Under the pieces are notes generated by a model. The model saw only the letters and a program-made list of their open reading frames with translations, was not told the DNA's origin and ran no database searches. This document shows positions 45,746 through 54,715 of a stretch of 64,000 nt of DNA, in pieces. The position numbers and the translations under genes are program-made. Each line of letters opens with the position of its first letter. Position 1 is the first letter of the stretch. Origin of the DNA: Microbacterium sp. 70-16 (GTDB lineage Bacteria > Actinomycetota > Actinomycetes > Actinomycetales > Microbacteriaceae); contig NZ_MKTQ01000014.1 of assembly GCF_001898315.1 (NCBI RefSeq), positions 124,001 to 188,000 of the forward strand. The letters are read 5' to 3'.

Positions 45746-46729
45746 ATGCAGTCAGAGCACGAGCAGACCGTCGGCCACCTGGGTGAGAAGGCGGTGCTCG
45801 CCCGGATCTTCACGGCGCTGGCGGGATCCTCGACCGCCGAGATCGGACCGGGCGATGACGCCGCCGTGCTCGCGGCACCCGACGGCCGCGTCGTCGTGTC
45901 GACCGACACGCTCGTGCACGGACCCGACTTCCGCCTCGCGTGGTCGACCGGGTTCGACCTGGGCTGGAAGTCCGCCGCCGTCAACCTCGCCGACATCGCC
46001 GCGATGGGCGCGCGCCCGACGGCGCTGTTCGTGGCACTCGCCCTGCCCGTCGACACCGACGTGGCGTTCGTCGAAGAGCTCGCCCGCGGGCTGCGCAACG
46101 CGTGCGACGAGCTCGCCGACGGCTGCGCCGTCGAGGGCGGAGACCTCACGGCATCCGACACCCTGACGATCGCCGTGACGGCCGTAGGCGTGCTGGACGG
46201 TCGCGCTCCCGTACTGCGCAGCGGAGCGCGCCCGGGTGATGTCGTCGCCGTCGCGGGCACGCTCGGCGCGGCGTCGCGCGGCCTCGCACTGCTGTTCGAC
46301 CGGTTCCGCGACGCGGTCGGCACTCCAGTTCCGGTCGATGAGGCCCGGCTGGATGCCACCGAGCGCGTCGACCTCGCCGCGCAACTGCGGCCCACGCCGC
46401 CGGTCGCGCTCGGCCCTGTCGCTGCCGCGGCTGGTGCCACCGCCATGATGGATGTCTCGGACGGACTGCTGCTCGACGCGACCCGAATGGCGGATGCCTC
46501 GGAGGTCACGCTTGCGCTGGCACCGGGCCTGGACGAGGCGGCGTTGCGCGGGGGAGAAGACCATGCGCTGCTCGCGTGCTTCCCGTCAGACCGGCCGCTG
46601 CCGGACGGCTTCCGCGCCATCGGGGTCTTGGCCGCACGCGCCGACGCGGCGGTCACGATCGGCGGCACCCCGGCGACGGGGCACCTCGGGTGGGATCCGC
46701 AGCGCGATTGGGACGCGCGGCGGGGGTGA
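45746..46729 (+). CDS. thiL: thiamine-monophosphate kinase
   Basis: A 327-residue kinase making thiamine diphosphate. The N-terminal IGPGDDAAVL, the metal-binding DTLVHGPDF and NLADIAAMGARP, and DVSDGLLLDATRMA near residue 240 are family signatures. Thiamine diphosphate is the cofactor of the IlvB enzyme encoded elsewhere in the window. It ends one base before the convergent rsmD. Confidence 0.94.
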   Translation: MQSEHEQTVGHLGEKAVLARIFTALAGSSTAEIGPGDDAAVLAAPDGRVVVSTDTLVHGPDFRLAWSTGFDLGWKSAAVNLADIAAMGARPTALFVALALPVDTDVAFVEELARGLRNACDELADGCAVEGGDLTASDTLTIAVTAVGVLDGRAPVLRSGARPGDVVAVAGTLGAASRGLALLFDRFRDAVGTPVPVDEARLDATERVDLAAQLRPTPPVALGPVAAAAGATAMMDVSDGLLLDATRMADASEVTLALAPGLDEAALRGGEDHALLACFPSDRPLPDGFRAIGVLAARADAAVTIGGTPATGHLGWDPQRDWDARRG

Positions 46730-46730
46730 A

Positions 46731-47306
46731 TCAGTCGGCGATGGATTCCACAGCGCGCACGCACCACCACAGTGTCGTATCGCCGTACCGTTTCGAGCGC
46801 TCCACCTCGAGAGCGTCCGGCAGCGTCGGCTCGCCCGAGCGCGTCGCGCGCTCAATGATCACCAGCGCATCGGGGTGCAGGCGCGGCACGAGTAGCTCGA
46901 GCGCGGTGCGCAATGCGTCATCGTCGAGGTCATACGGCGGGTCGACGAAGACGAGGTCGTATGCCGCCGTGCTCGCGCGCAAGAAGGCGTCGACGGCCGC
47001 GCGGTGCACCTGCACGCGCGCCCGGGGCACCGCCCGCGTGATCGCTTGCGCGTTGCGCGCGGTGACGGATGCCGCACGCGGCGACTTCTCGACGAGGTCG
47101 GCCGAAGCCGCGCCGCGGCTGACCGCCTCCAGAGCCAGCGCGCCGGAACCGGCGTAGAGGTCGAGCACGGCCGAGCCACGCAGCCGGTCGCTCGACTCGA
47201 GGGCGCCGAACAGCGACTCGCGCACGCGGTCACTGGTGGGGCGCGTCCCGGCATCCGGCACCGCGAGTGTCAGCGAGCCGGCGGCACCGGCGATGATCCT
47301 CGTCAC
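46731..47306 (-). CDS. rsmD: 16S rRNA (guanine966-N2)-methyltransferase
   Basis: A 191-residue Rossmann methyltransferase. The N-terminal RIIAGAAGSL, PTSDRVRESLFGAL, the AdoMet motif LDLYAGSGALALEA and the catalytic FVDPPYDL (DPPY) define the family. The GTG start lies 6 bases after a minus-strand TAGGGT (47313-47318), indicating a leaderless message. Confidence 0.93.
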   Translation of the reverse strand: MTRIIAGAAGSLTLAVPDAGTRPTSDRVRESLFGALESSDRLRGSAVLDLYAGSGALALEAVSRGAASADLVEKSPRAASVTARNAQAITRAVPRARVQVHRAAVDAFLRASTAAYDLVFVDPPYDLDDDALRTALELLVPRLHPDALVIIERATRSGEPTLPDALEVERSKRYGDTTLWWCVRAVESIAD

Positions 47307-47332
47307 CAGGACACCCTACCGAGGCGGGTGCG

Positions 47333-47911
47333 TCAGACCGTGGCGCTGCTCTCGCTCGCGATGCGCGGCTCAGTGCGCCGCTCGGGGCGCAGGCCCGCCT
47401 TGTCGGCGTAGAACGCGCGAATCCGGTCCATGTCGGCACTGACGTCGCCGGTCAGCTCGATCGTCGGCCCGAGCCCCGTCGTCATCGTCGTGCGGTCGAC
47501 GTAGCCGAGTGTGACGGGCATGCCGGTCTCACGCGCGATGCGGTAGAAGCCGCTCTTCCAGTGGGTGTTGCCGCCGCGCGTGCCGTCGGGGGTGACGACG
47601 AGGCCGAAGACCTCGCCGGCGTGGACGCGCGCGACGACCTCCGCCACCACGCGGCTCGCGTCGTCGCGCTGCACCGGAATGCCGCCGAGCGCGCGCATGA
47701 TCGGTCCGCGCCAGCCGGTGAACAGGCTCGCCTTGCCGAGCCATCGGACGGGGATGCCCAGACGCCAGGCGATCGCGAGCATGAGCACGAAGTCCCAGTT
47801 CGAGGTGTGCGGCGCTCCGATCAGCACGGTGGGCTTCGTGGGGGCGGGCTCGGTGCGCAGAGTCCACCGACTGCACAGCCAGTAGATGCGGGCGACGATG
47901 CGACGGAGCAT
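47333..47911 (-). CDS. lysophospholipid acyltransferase-family protein
   Basis: A 192-residue acyltransferase-like protein. The H-x4-D motif is HTSNWDF, and PDGTRGGNTHWKSGFYRIA corresponds to the second block; LGKASLF is conserved. It is short and has only a weak N-terminal hydrophobic region. The substrate is unknown; glycerophospholipid or other envelope acylation is likely. A minus-strand TACTCT lies 6 bases before the ATG. Confidence 0.85.
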   Translation of the reverse strand: MLRRIVARIYWLCSRWTLRTEPAPTKPTVLIGAPHTSNWDFVLMLAIAWRLGIPVRWLGKASLFTGWRGPIMRALGGIPVQRDDASRVVAEVVARVHAGEVFGLVVTPDGTRGGNTHWKSGFYRIARETGMPVTLGYVDRTTMTTGLGPTIELTGDVSADMDRIRAFYADKAGLRPERRTEPRIASESSATV

Positions 47912-48026
47912 CAGGCAAGAGTACGCGGGGGCATATGCCGCGGCGGGCGTATGTCCCCGTGCACCCCGGCGCCGTTCCGGGACCTCGGCGCGCCGGTATG
48001 TCAGTGGTGATGCCTAGACTCGACGC

Positions 48027-50189
48027 ATGCCCACCGTCACGCTCGACACGAGCCTGGTCGATGCGCTCGGCACGAAGACGGCGGCGCTGTTCCAGCGGGC
48101 ATTCGAGATGGTCACCGTCAGCGACCTGCTCAGTCACTACCCGCGGCGGTACGCACGCCGGGGCGAGCTGACGCCGATCGCATCGCTGCCGCTGGGCGAG
48201 CAGGTGACGATCGTCGCCGAAGTGCGCTCGGTCTCATCTCGCCCGATGCAGCAGCGCCGGGGCACGATCGTCGAGGTCGTGATCAGCGACGGCGAGGGCG
48301 CACTGACGCTGACGTTCTTCAACCAGAAGTGGCGGGCCGACCAGCTCACGGTGGGTCGGCAGGGCATTTTCTCGGGCAAGGTCGGCCAGTTCAAGGGACA
48401 TCAGCAGCTCGCCCACCCCGACTACGCCCTGTTCGACGATGAGGAAGTCGCGCGGCTGACCGCCCATGTGCGCCAGAACACGCCGATCCCGATCTACCCG
48501 GCCACGAGAACGGTCGCGAGCTGGCAGGTGCAGAAGGCTGTCGCCGACGTGCTGGAGAACCTGCAGCCGGTCGCCGATCCGCTTCCGGATGACTTCCGTG
48601 GCGCACACGGACTGCTGGATGCCGACACGGCGCTGCGCCGCATCCACGCTCCCGCCGAGTTCGACGAGATCGACGCGGCGCGCACGACGCTGCGCATGCA
48701 CGAGGCGTTCGTACTGCAGACGGCGCTGCTGCAGCAGCGGCAGTTCGTGCGGGCGATGTCGGCGACCTCGCGCCGGGCGGGCGACCTGCTGGAGCGCTTC
48801 GATGCCCGACTGCCCTTCGAGCGCACCCCCGATCAGCACGCCGTCGGCGATGTCATCGCGCACGACCTCGAGGGCGACTGGCCCATGAACCGGCTCGTTC
48901 AGGGCGAGGTCGGCTCGGGCAAGACCCTCGTCGCGCTGCGGGCGATGCTGCAGGTCGCGCAATCCGGCGGCCAGTCCGCCCTCATCGCACCGACCGAGGT
49001 TCTCGCGGCGCAGCACGTGCGCTCGATCGCCCGCATGCTCGGCCCCGACCTGGCGCCTGAACTCATGCCGACGCTGCTGACGGGGCAGCTGCCGGCGGCC
49101 GAGCGTCGCAAGGCGGCGCTGCGCGCGGCATCCGGTCAAGCACGCATCGTCGTCGGAACGCACGCGCTGCTGAGCGCTTCGACGACGTTCGCCGACCTCG
49201 GCCTCGTCGTCGTCGACGAGCAGCACCGCTTCGGCGTCGAGCAGCGCGAGACGCTGCGCGCGAAGGGCACCGCGCCGCACGTGCTCGTGCTCACAGCGAC
49301 GCCGATTCCGCGCACCGTCGCGATGACGGTGTTCGGCGACCTCGACGTCTCGACGATCCGCTCACTGCCGCCGGGCCGTGCCGGGATTTCGTCGTTCGTC
49401 GCACCGCTCGCCGAGAAGCCGGGCTGGTTCACGCGCGTGTGGGAACGCGTCACCGAGGAGGTCGCCGCGGGCCACCAAGTGTTCGTCGTATGCGCGGCCA
49501 TCGACGCCGAATCGAAGGCGAAGGATCAGGAAGCGCCCGACGCCGCACCCGTGCTGGAGGGCGAGCAGCCGCGCACGCGCTGGGGCGTCGTGCAGGTGCG
49601 TGAGCTGCTGGCGACCAACCCCGCGTACGAGAAGATCCGCGTCGAGACGCTGCACGGCAAGATGCCGGGCGAGCAGAAGGATGCCATCATGCAGGCCTTC
49701 GCGCGCGGCGAGATCGACGTGCTCGTGGCGACAACCGTCGTCGAGGTCGGCGTCGACGTGCCCAACGCCTCGACGATGGTGATCCTCGAGGCCGACCGGT
49801 TCGGCGTCTCGCAACTGCACCAATTGCGCGGCCGGGTGGGGCGCGGGCAGCTGCCCGGGCTGTGCCTGCTCGTGACCGAGGCGCCGGTCGACACCCCCGC
49901 GCGTTCGCGCGTCGAGGCGGTCGCCGCGACCACCGACGGCTTCGACCTGGCCGAAGTCGACCTCGAACTGCGCGGCGAAGGAGATGTGCTCGGCGACGCG
50001 CAGTCGGGCGCCCGCTCGTCGCTGCGCCTGCTGCGCGTCGTGGCCGATGCCGACCTCATTGCGATCGCGCGCGCCGGCGCCGAGGACGTTCTCGCTGAAG
50101 ACCCCGCGCTGCTGCAGCACGCCGGCCTCGCCGCGGCGCTCACCCGCCGCCTCGGCCAGCAGGAGCGTGCTGCCCTCGCCAAGAACTGA
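48027..50189 (+). CDS. recG: ATP-dependent DNA helicase RecG
   Basis: A 720-residue superfamily 2 helicase acting on stalled forks and branched DNA. An N-terminal wedge/OB domain is followed by Walker A GEVGSGKTLVAL, the DEQH box VVVDEQHRFG, LTATPIPRT and the motif VI region QLHQLRGRVGRG. The ATG at 48027 lies 6 bases after TAGACT (48015-48020). Confidence 0.95.
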   Translation: MPTVTLDTSLVDALGTKTAALFQRAFEMVTVSDLLSHYPRRYARRGELTPIASLPLGEQVTIVAEVRSVSSRPMQQRRGTIVEVVISDGEGALTLTFFNQKWRADQLTVGRQGIFSGKVGQFKGHQQLAHPDYALFDDEEVARLTAHVRQNTPIPIYPATRTVASWQVQKAVADVLENLQPVADPLPDDFRGAHGLLDADTALRRIHAPAEFDEIDAARTTLRMHEAFVLQTALLQQRQFVRAMSATSRRAGDLLERFDARLPFERTPDQHAVGDVIAHDLEGDWPMNRLVQGEVGSGKTLVALRAMLQVAQSGGQSALIAPTEVLAAQHVRSIARMLGPDLAPELMPTLLTGQLPAAERRKAALRAASGQARIVVGTHALLSASTTFADLGLVVVDEQHRFGVEQRETLRAKGTAPHVLVLTATPIPRTVAMTVFGDLDVSTIRSLPPGRAGISSFVAPLAEKPGWFTRVWERVTEEVAAGHQVFVVCAAIDAESKAKDQEAPDAAPVLEGEQPRTRWGVVQVRELLATNPAYEKIRVETLHGKMPGEQKDAIMQAFARGEIDVLVATTVVEVGVDVPNASTMVILEADRFGVSQLHQLRGRVGRGQLPGLCLLVTEAPVDTPARSRVEAVAATTDGFDLAEVDLELRGEGDVLGDAQSGARSSLRLLRVVADADLIAIARAGAEDVLAEDPALLQHAGLAAALTRRLGQQERAALAKN

Positions 50190-50191
50190 CC

Positions 50192-50213
50192 GGCCACGCG
50201 GTGGCGTGCGGCC
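50192..50213 (+). terminator. GC-rich hairpin after recG
   Basis: GGCC-ACGC pairs with GCGT-GC-GGCC (two-base bulge) around GGTG just after the recG stop. It has no T-run, and the coaD -10 box follows at 50222. Confidence 0.35.
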
Positions 50214-50233
50214 GGCGACGATAGGCTCGGAGC

Positions 50234-50731
50234 ATGAACAACCGCATCGCGGTCGTCCCGGGTTCTTTCGACCCGCCGACGCTGGGTCACCTGGATGTCA
50301 TCCGTCGCGCCGCGGCGCTCTACGACGAGCTGCACGTGCTGGTGGTGCACAACCCCGACAAAGAAGCGATGCTGCCGATCGCGCAGCGGCTGAGCCTTCT
50401 CGAGCAGTCGATCGCCGACGAAGGCGTTTCGGGCAACGTGATCGTGGCGTCGTGGAGCATGGGCCTGCTCGTCGACTACGCCGAGGACGTGAACGCAGGC
50501 GTCCTCGTCAAGGGCATCCGCTCTCAGGTCGATGTCGCCTACGAGACGCCGATGGCGATCGTGAACCGCCACCTCGCCGAGATCGAGACCGTTTTCCTGC
50601 TGCCCGACCCGGCCCATGCGCTCGTCTCGAGCTCGCTCGTGCGCCAGGTCGCCGCCCTCGGCGGCGATGTCTCACCGTTCGTTCCCGCCGCCGTCGCGAC
50701 GTTCCTCGACACGGGAGCACGCGAACGCTGA
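50234..50731 (+). CDS. coaD: phosphopantetheine adenylyltransferase
   Basis: A 165-residue nucleotidyltransferase making dephospho-Co[21 protein letters not shown] contains the T/HxGH-like signature, and [11 protein letters not shown] and [16 protein letters not shown] are conserved. A TAGGCT box (50222-50227) lies 6 bases before the ATG. Confidence 0.95.
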   Translation: MNNRIAVVPGSFDPPTLGHLDVIRRAAALYDELHVLVVHNPDKEAMLPIAQRLSLLEQSIADEGVSGNVIVASWSMGLLVDYAEDVNAGVLVKGIRSQVDVAYETPMAIVNRHLAEIETVFLLPDPAHALVSSSLVRQVAALGGDVSPFVPAAVATFLDTGARER

Positions 50732-50766
50732 GCCGACGCACGGCTGTGGCCGTTAGCATGTGATGC

Positions 50767-51339
50767 GTGGTCAGAAAGCATGTGAACGGTCCGTTCGCGT
50801 TCCCCGTGCGCGACATCCTGCACCGCTCGGGCGAGATGCGCGAGTTCGAGCTCGAGGTGCCGGCCCCCGAGAAGTGGGGCGAAGGACTCGTCTCCATCGC
50901 GGAGGGTGAGCCGATCTCAGGTGACGTCCGGCTCGAGGCGGTGCACGAGGGCATCCTCGTGACAGCCGACCTCGAAACGCGATACACCGGCGTGTGCGGC
51001 AGGTGCCTCACCGACGTGGCCGAGCCTGTCGAAGTCGAGTTTCAGGAACTCTTCGGGTATCCTGGAGAGGAAGCGATCGACTTCGAGGTTCAAGACGACC
51101 ACGTGGATCTTGAAACTCTGGTCAGGGATTCGATCGTCCTGTCGCTTCCTTTCCAACCGGTGTGCCAGCCGGATTGCCCCGGACTGGATCCGGCAACGGG
51201 CGAGAAGCTGGTTGCAGGAACGGTGCGGGAAACCCCGATCGACGATCGCTGGAGCGCGCTGGCCGCGCTGAAGGCTGACACCCCACCAGACCCAGACGAC
51301 GAGGCCGTGCGCCCCGCCGCCCACACAGAGAAGAGCTAG
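50767..51339 (+). CDS. YceD/DUF177-family protein
   Basis: A 190-residue protein with the conserved segments VCGRCLTDVAEPVEVEFQEL and VCQPDCPGLDP, whose cysteine pairs may bind metal. Family members lie directly before rpmF in most bacteria and are implicated in 23S rRNA accumulation or ribosome assembly. The GTG at 50767 lies 7 bases after TAGCAT, and rpmF starts 3 bases after the stop. Confidence 0.9.
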   Translation: MVRKHVNGPFAFPVRDILHRSGEMREFELEVPAPEKWGEGLVSIAEGEPISGDVRLEAVHEGILVTADLETRYTGVCGRCLTDVAEPVEVEFQELFGYPGEEAIDFEVQDDHVDLETLVRDSIVLSLPFQPVCQPDCPGLDPATGEKLVAGTVRETPIDDRWSALAALKADTPPDPDDEAVRPAAHTEKS

Positions 51340-51341
51340 CC

Positions 51342-51551
51342 ATGGCAGGTAACCCCCCGAAGCGGAAGGTCTCCCGCTCCAACACTCGTTCGCGTCGCGC
51401 GCAGTGGAAAGCCGAACCGGTCGCCCTCGTCAAGACGATCGAGAACGGCAAGGTCGTCTACAGCCGTCCGCACCAGGCGAAGGTCGTCACCGACTCGCAG
51501 GGCACCGAGCTGTTCCTGGAGTACAAGGGCCGCAAGGTCGCAGACATCTGA
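51342..51551 (+). CDS. rpmF: 50S ribosomal protein L32
   Basis: A 69-residue L32 with the N-terminal MAGNPPKRKVSRSNTRSRR. None of the four zinc-ribbon cysteines is present, so this is the zinc-independent (C-minus) form. It is co-transcribed with the upstream YceD-type gene and followed by rnc. Confidence 0.95.
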   Translation: MAGNPPKRKVSRSNTRSRRAQWKAEPVALVKTIENGKVVYSRPHQAKVVTDSQGTELFLEYKGRKVADI

Positions 51552-51567
51552 TCGAGGCGTCTTCGTC

Positions 51568-52269
51568 GTGACAGACGCTGCGATCGAGCACACGGTGCTC
51601 ACCGACAAGCTCGGGGTCGATATCGACCCCGAGCTTCTGTCGCTTGCCCTGACGCACCGCTCGTACGCGTACGAGCACGGCGGCATCGCCCATAACGAGC
51701 GCCTCGAGTTCCTCGGCGACTCGATCCTCGGGCAGGCCGTGACGGTGCACCTGTTCACGGCGCACCCCGACCTCGAAGAGGGCTCGCTCGCCAAGCGCCG
51801 CGCCAGCGTCGTCTCGACCGTCGCTCTGGCAGAGGTCGCCCGCGGCATCGGGCTCGGCGCGCACATCCTGTTGGGTCGCGGTGAGTCGCAGACCGGCGGT
51901 GATGACAAGGACTCGATCCTCGCTGACACGATGGAAGCGGTCATCGGCGCGACCTTCCTCTCCGCGGGGCCGGATGCCGCGACGCAGCTCGTGTTGCGCC
52001 TGGTCGCCCCGCTGATGGCCGACCCTGAGCGCTACGGCGCAGCGATGGATCCGAAGACGAGCCTGCAAGAGCTCGCCGCGCGCCTGCTGCAGGCACCGCC
52101 GACGTACGTCGTCGAGGCGGAAGGTCCCGACCACCACCGCCTGTTCACGGCGACCGTCACGGTCGGCGACGTCTCCATGAGCGGCACCGGGTCGAGCAAG
52201 AAGCAGGCCGAGATGGCCGGCGCTCTCGCGGTGTGGCACGCGCTCACCGAGCGCACGCGCACGGCGTGA
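51568..52269 (+). CDS. rnc: ribonuclease III
   Basis: A 233-residue double-strand RNase for rRNA processing. The signature HNERLEFLGDSILG with its catalytic acidic residues lies near residues 42-55, and a second metal-site Glu appears in DTMEAVIGATFLS. A C-terminal double-stranded RNA binding domain ends SSKKQAEMAGALAVWHAL. The start is the GTG at 51568. Confidence 0.95.
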   Translation: MTDAAIEHTVLTDKLGVDIDPELLSLALTHRSYAYEHGGIAHNERLEFLGDSILGQAVTVHLFTAHPDLEEGSLAKRRASVVSTVALAEVARGIGLGAHILLGRGESQTGGDDKDSILADTMEAVIGATFLSAGPDAATQLVLRLVAPLMADPERYGAAMDPKTSLQELAARLLQAPPTYVVEAEGPDHHRLFTATVTVGDVSMSGTGSSKKQAEMAGALAVWHALTERTRTA

Positions 52270-52281
52270 GCCGGCGTTCGC

Positions 52282-53181
52282 ATGCCTGAACTGCCCGAAG
52301 TCGAAGTCGTGCGCGCGGGGCTTGCACCTGCCGTCGTCGGCGCGCAGATCGTCGCCGTCACGGTGCTGGACGATCGCGCGCTGACGCGGCATCCCGGCGA
52401 CGCGGTCTCGTTCGAAGCGGGGCTGGCCGGACGCACGTTCATCGCTGCGGCGCGGCGCGGCAAGTTCCTGTGGCTGCCTCTCGATACCGGCGATACCGGC
52501 GACGCGCTCGTCGGACACCTCGGCATGAGCGGGCAACTGCTGTTGCGGGCATCCGGTGCACCCGTCGAACGGCACGAACGGGTGCGCCTCGACATCCGGC
52601 ATCCGGTGCACGGCGACCTGGCGGTCGTGTTCAGCGACCAGCGCACGTTCGGCTCGCTGGCGATCGACCGGCTCATCCCGACGCCGGACGGCGCGGCCGG
52701 CGGCTGGGGCGCGGATGCCGCGGTCGTGCCGACCCAGGTTGCGCACATCGCCCGTGACCCGCTCGACGCGGCGTTCGCCGACGCACACTTCCGCGCGGCG
52801 CTGCGCACCAAGCGGTCGGCGATCAAGCGCGTGCTTCTCGACCAGACGGTCGTCAGCGGCATCGGCAACATCTATGCCGACGAGGCGCTGTGGGCGGCGC
52901 GCGTGCATCCCGAGACAGCGGCATCCGATCTCGCCACCCGCACCGTGACGCGCGTGCTGACCGAAGTGCGCACCGTGCTCGAGAAGGCCCTGGCCGAAGG
53001 CGGCACGAGCTTCGACGCACAGTACGTCAACGTCAACGGGCAGGCCGGTTACTTCGCGCACTCGCTGAACGCCTACGGGCGTGGGGGAGAGCCATGCCCT
53101 CGCTGCGGCGGGCCGATCGTGCGCGACTCGTTCATGAACCGGTCGTCGCACTACTGCCCGCGCTGCCAGCGGCGGCGCTGA
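52282..53181 (+). CDS. mutM: formamidopyrimidine-DNA glycosylase
   Basis: A 299-residue bifunctional glycosylase/lyase removing oxidised purines. The N-terminal PELPEVEVVRAGL supplies the catalytic Pro and Glu, VSGIGNIYADEALW is the helix-two-turn-helix region, and a C4 zinc finger (PCPRCGGPI through HYCPRCQRRR) ends the protein. It follows rnc closely, as in many actinomycetes. Confidence 0.95.
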   Translation: MPELPEVEVVRAGLAPAVVGAQIVAVTVLDDRALTRHPGDAVSFEAGLAGRTFIAAARRGKFLWLPLDTGDTGDALVGHLGMSGQLLLRASGAPVERHERVRLDIRHPVHGDLAVVFSDQRTFGSLAIDRLIPTPDGAAGGWGADAAVVPTQVAHIARDPLDAAFADAHFRAALRTKRSAIKRVLLDQTVVSGIGNIYADEALWAARVHPETAASDLATRTVTRVLTEVRTVLEKALAEGGTSFDAQYVNVNGQAGYFAHSLNAYGRGGEPCPRCGGPIVRDSFMNRSSHYCPRCQRRR

Positions 53182-53183
53182 GC

Positions 53184-53244
53184 GCTCATCCGTCCCGATC
53201 TGTCGCTGCGCTGCGCGCGAAGCGACGAGACGGGACGGATGAGC
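53184..53244. terminator. long inverted repeat between mutM and the convergent GNAT gene
   Basis: GCTCATCCGTCCCG and CGGGACGGATGAGC pair perfectly over 14 bases, enclosing a second imperfect stem (TCGCT/AGCGA). It can terminate both convergent genes and may be a REP-like element. Confidence 0.7.
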
Positions 53245-53253
53245 AGCCCCGCC

Positions 53254-54336
53254 CTACTCGACGACCTTCTTCCAGGCCCCGTGATAAGCGCTCGGCACGA
53301 AGCCGATCGCCTCGTTGATGTCGAGCATGGGGCGGTTCTCCTCGGCGTTGAACGTGATCACACGGTCGGATGCCGGGGCGATGTCGCGCCGCCACGTCGT
53401 CAGCCCCGCGCACTTGACGAGCTGGCCCAGGCGGTGACCGCGGTGCTCCTTGAGTACGAGTGTGTCCTCCTGATGGCTGGGCGCGGTGGCATCCGCCCCG
53501 ATGGTGAGCTCGTTGAACGCGACGAGCTCGCCCGTGGCGAGGTGCTGCGCCGCCGTGACGAGCATCGTTCGGCCGCCGTCGAGCACACGCTTGTCATGCA
53601 GGGCGATGCGATCGGCATCCCAGACCTCTTCGTCGAACTCGAGCGCGCCCATCGGGGTATCGGTCGACATGCGCGACTTCATCCAGGCGTAGCCGTCGAC
53701 GTACTCGGCCGGGGTCGGCGCCTGCCATTGCACGACGCGGTAGCCCGCCGCCGCCGCTTCAGCGTCGCGCAGAAGCCGTGCGACGGTGTCTGCGGATGTC
53801 TGCAGATCGAGCCTGCTCTCGCGCTCGATCTGCTCGAGCGCGTAGCCGTGCCGGCGGTAGAAGCGCGCGACGTGGTCTTCGGGGATCGAGCCGAACCCCG
53901 TCGGGGCCGCAAGCCGCGGGCCGGGCGCATCAGGGTGCTCAGCCCACGACTGCAGCACGGTCCGCCCGTGCTCGCGTGCCGTCCGTTCGACGAGTGCGAG
54001 CGCGGCCGAACCGATGCCGACGCCCCAGTGCTCTCGGAGGAGCTCAACGAGCCAGAAGCCGGCGCGCGACCCCTCTTCGAGCGGGAAGTCGATGCCGGCG
54101 CGCCCGATCATGCGGCCGCCGCGGTGCACGGCCCAGACGTAGCGGATCGCTTCGGAACTCGGTTGGTACTGCGGCAACAGCTCTTCGGGCGTGATCGCGT
54201 CATCGTCGTTGTCCGCGATCTCGCGGTAGACCGCGTTGCGCACGCGGGTGAACTCGCGGAACTCGTCGGAGCCTGCGGCATCCAGAGATGCCGGGATCGT
54301 GAGGGATCGGAACTCGACCCCGGGTTGAGTGGTCAT
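53254..54336 (-). CDS. tandem GNAT acetyltransferase (MshD-like)
   Basis: A 360-residue protein with two GNAT domains. The first has EHWGVGIGSAALALVERTA near residues 96-114 and the second EHRGHRLGQLVKCAGL near 296-311; both are acetyl-CoA binding loops. Mycothiol synthase has the same tandem layout, but many unrelated two-domain GNATs exist, so the substrate is open. A GAGGAC site precedes the ATG at 54336. The hairpin at 54369-54404 separates it from the small-peptide locus upstream. Confidence 0.85.
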   Translation of the reverse strand: MTTQPGVEFRSLTIPASLDAAGSDEFREFTRVRNAVYREIADNDDDAITPEELLPQYQPSSEAIRYVWAVHRGGRMIGRAGIDFPLEEGSRAGFWLVELLREHWGVGIGSAALALVERTAREHGRTVLQSWAEHPDAPGPRLAAPTGFGSIPEDHVARFYRRHGYALEQIERESRLDLQTSADTVARLLRDAEAAAAGYRVVQWQAPTPAEYVDGYAWMKSRMSTDTPMGALEFDEEVWDADRIALHDKRVLDGGRTMLVTAAQHLATGELVAFNELTIGADATAPSHQEDTLVLKEHRGHRLGQLVKCAGLTTWRRDIAPASDRVITFNAEENRPMLDINEAIGFVPSAYHGAWKKVVE

Positions 54337-54368
54337 GATGTGTCCTCGGTGTGTGCGTCAGGGTTGGG

Positions 54369-54404
54369 GCGTGGGCAGCCCGGCGGTGCCGGGTCTGCCC
54401 ACGC
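54369..54404 (-). terminator. hairpin directly after the 43-residue ORF
   Basis: GCGTGGGCAG pairs with CTGCCCACGC and an inner CCCGGC pairs with GCCGGG around GGT, a 16-base-pair stem with one bulged base. On the minus strand it begins at the base after the 43-residue ORF's stop. It lacks a T-run. Confidence 0.6.
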
Positions 54405-54536
54405 TCACAGGAAGGGACGAAGCTGCAGCAGTCGCTGCCAGTCGTGTTCGCGCTGAAGGCGATCGCGCTGAGCGAGCCGGATGCGGCGAGCTTCTTGAGC
54501 GGATGCGTCGCGGGCCGACGCGGTGAAGGGATGCAT
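54405..54536 (-). CDS. putative 43-residue basic helical protein
   Basis: An ORF of 43 residues reads MHPFTASARDASAQEARR onward and ends LLQLRPFL. The central part is a strongly basic amphipathic helix (RRIRLAQRDRLQREHDW). Its stop lies exactly at the edge of a strong hairpin, which supports a real gene end. The ribosome site is weak. It follows the 31-residue peptide on the same strand, with about 180 bases between. I do not recognise it. Confidence 0.45.
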   Translation of the reverse strand: MHPFTASARDASAQEARRIRLAQRDRLQREHDWQRLLQLRPFL

Positions 54537-54715
54537 GAGTGCGTGCTTTCGTGTGAATGCGACTCCGCAGAGTGCGAAGCGCAAGGGCGATGAAGGATGC
54601 CGGACTGCGGCGGCAGCGCGCGGAGTGCGCGGGTGCGGCGAAAGCCGCAGGGCGAATACCGGAGGGCAGAGCGCAGGTAACGTCCGCGAGCGGACGGAGC
54701 TCTCGCTGTGACCGA

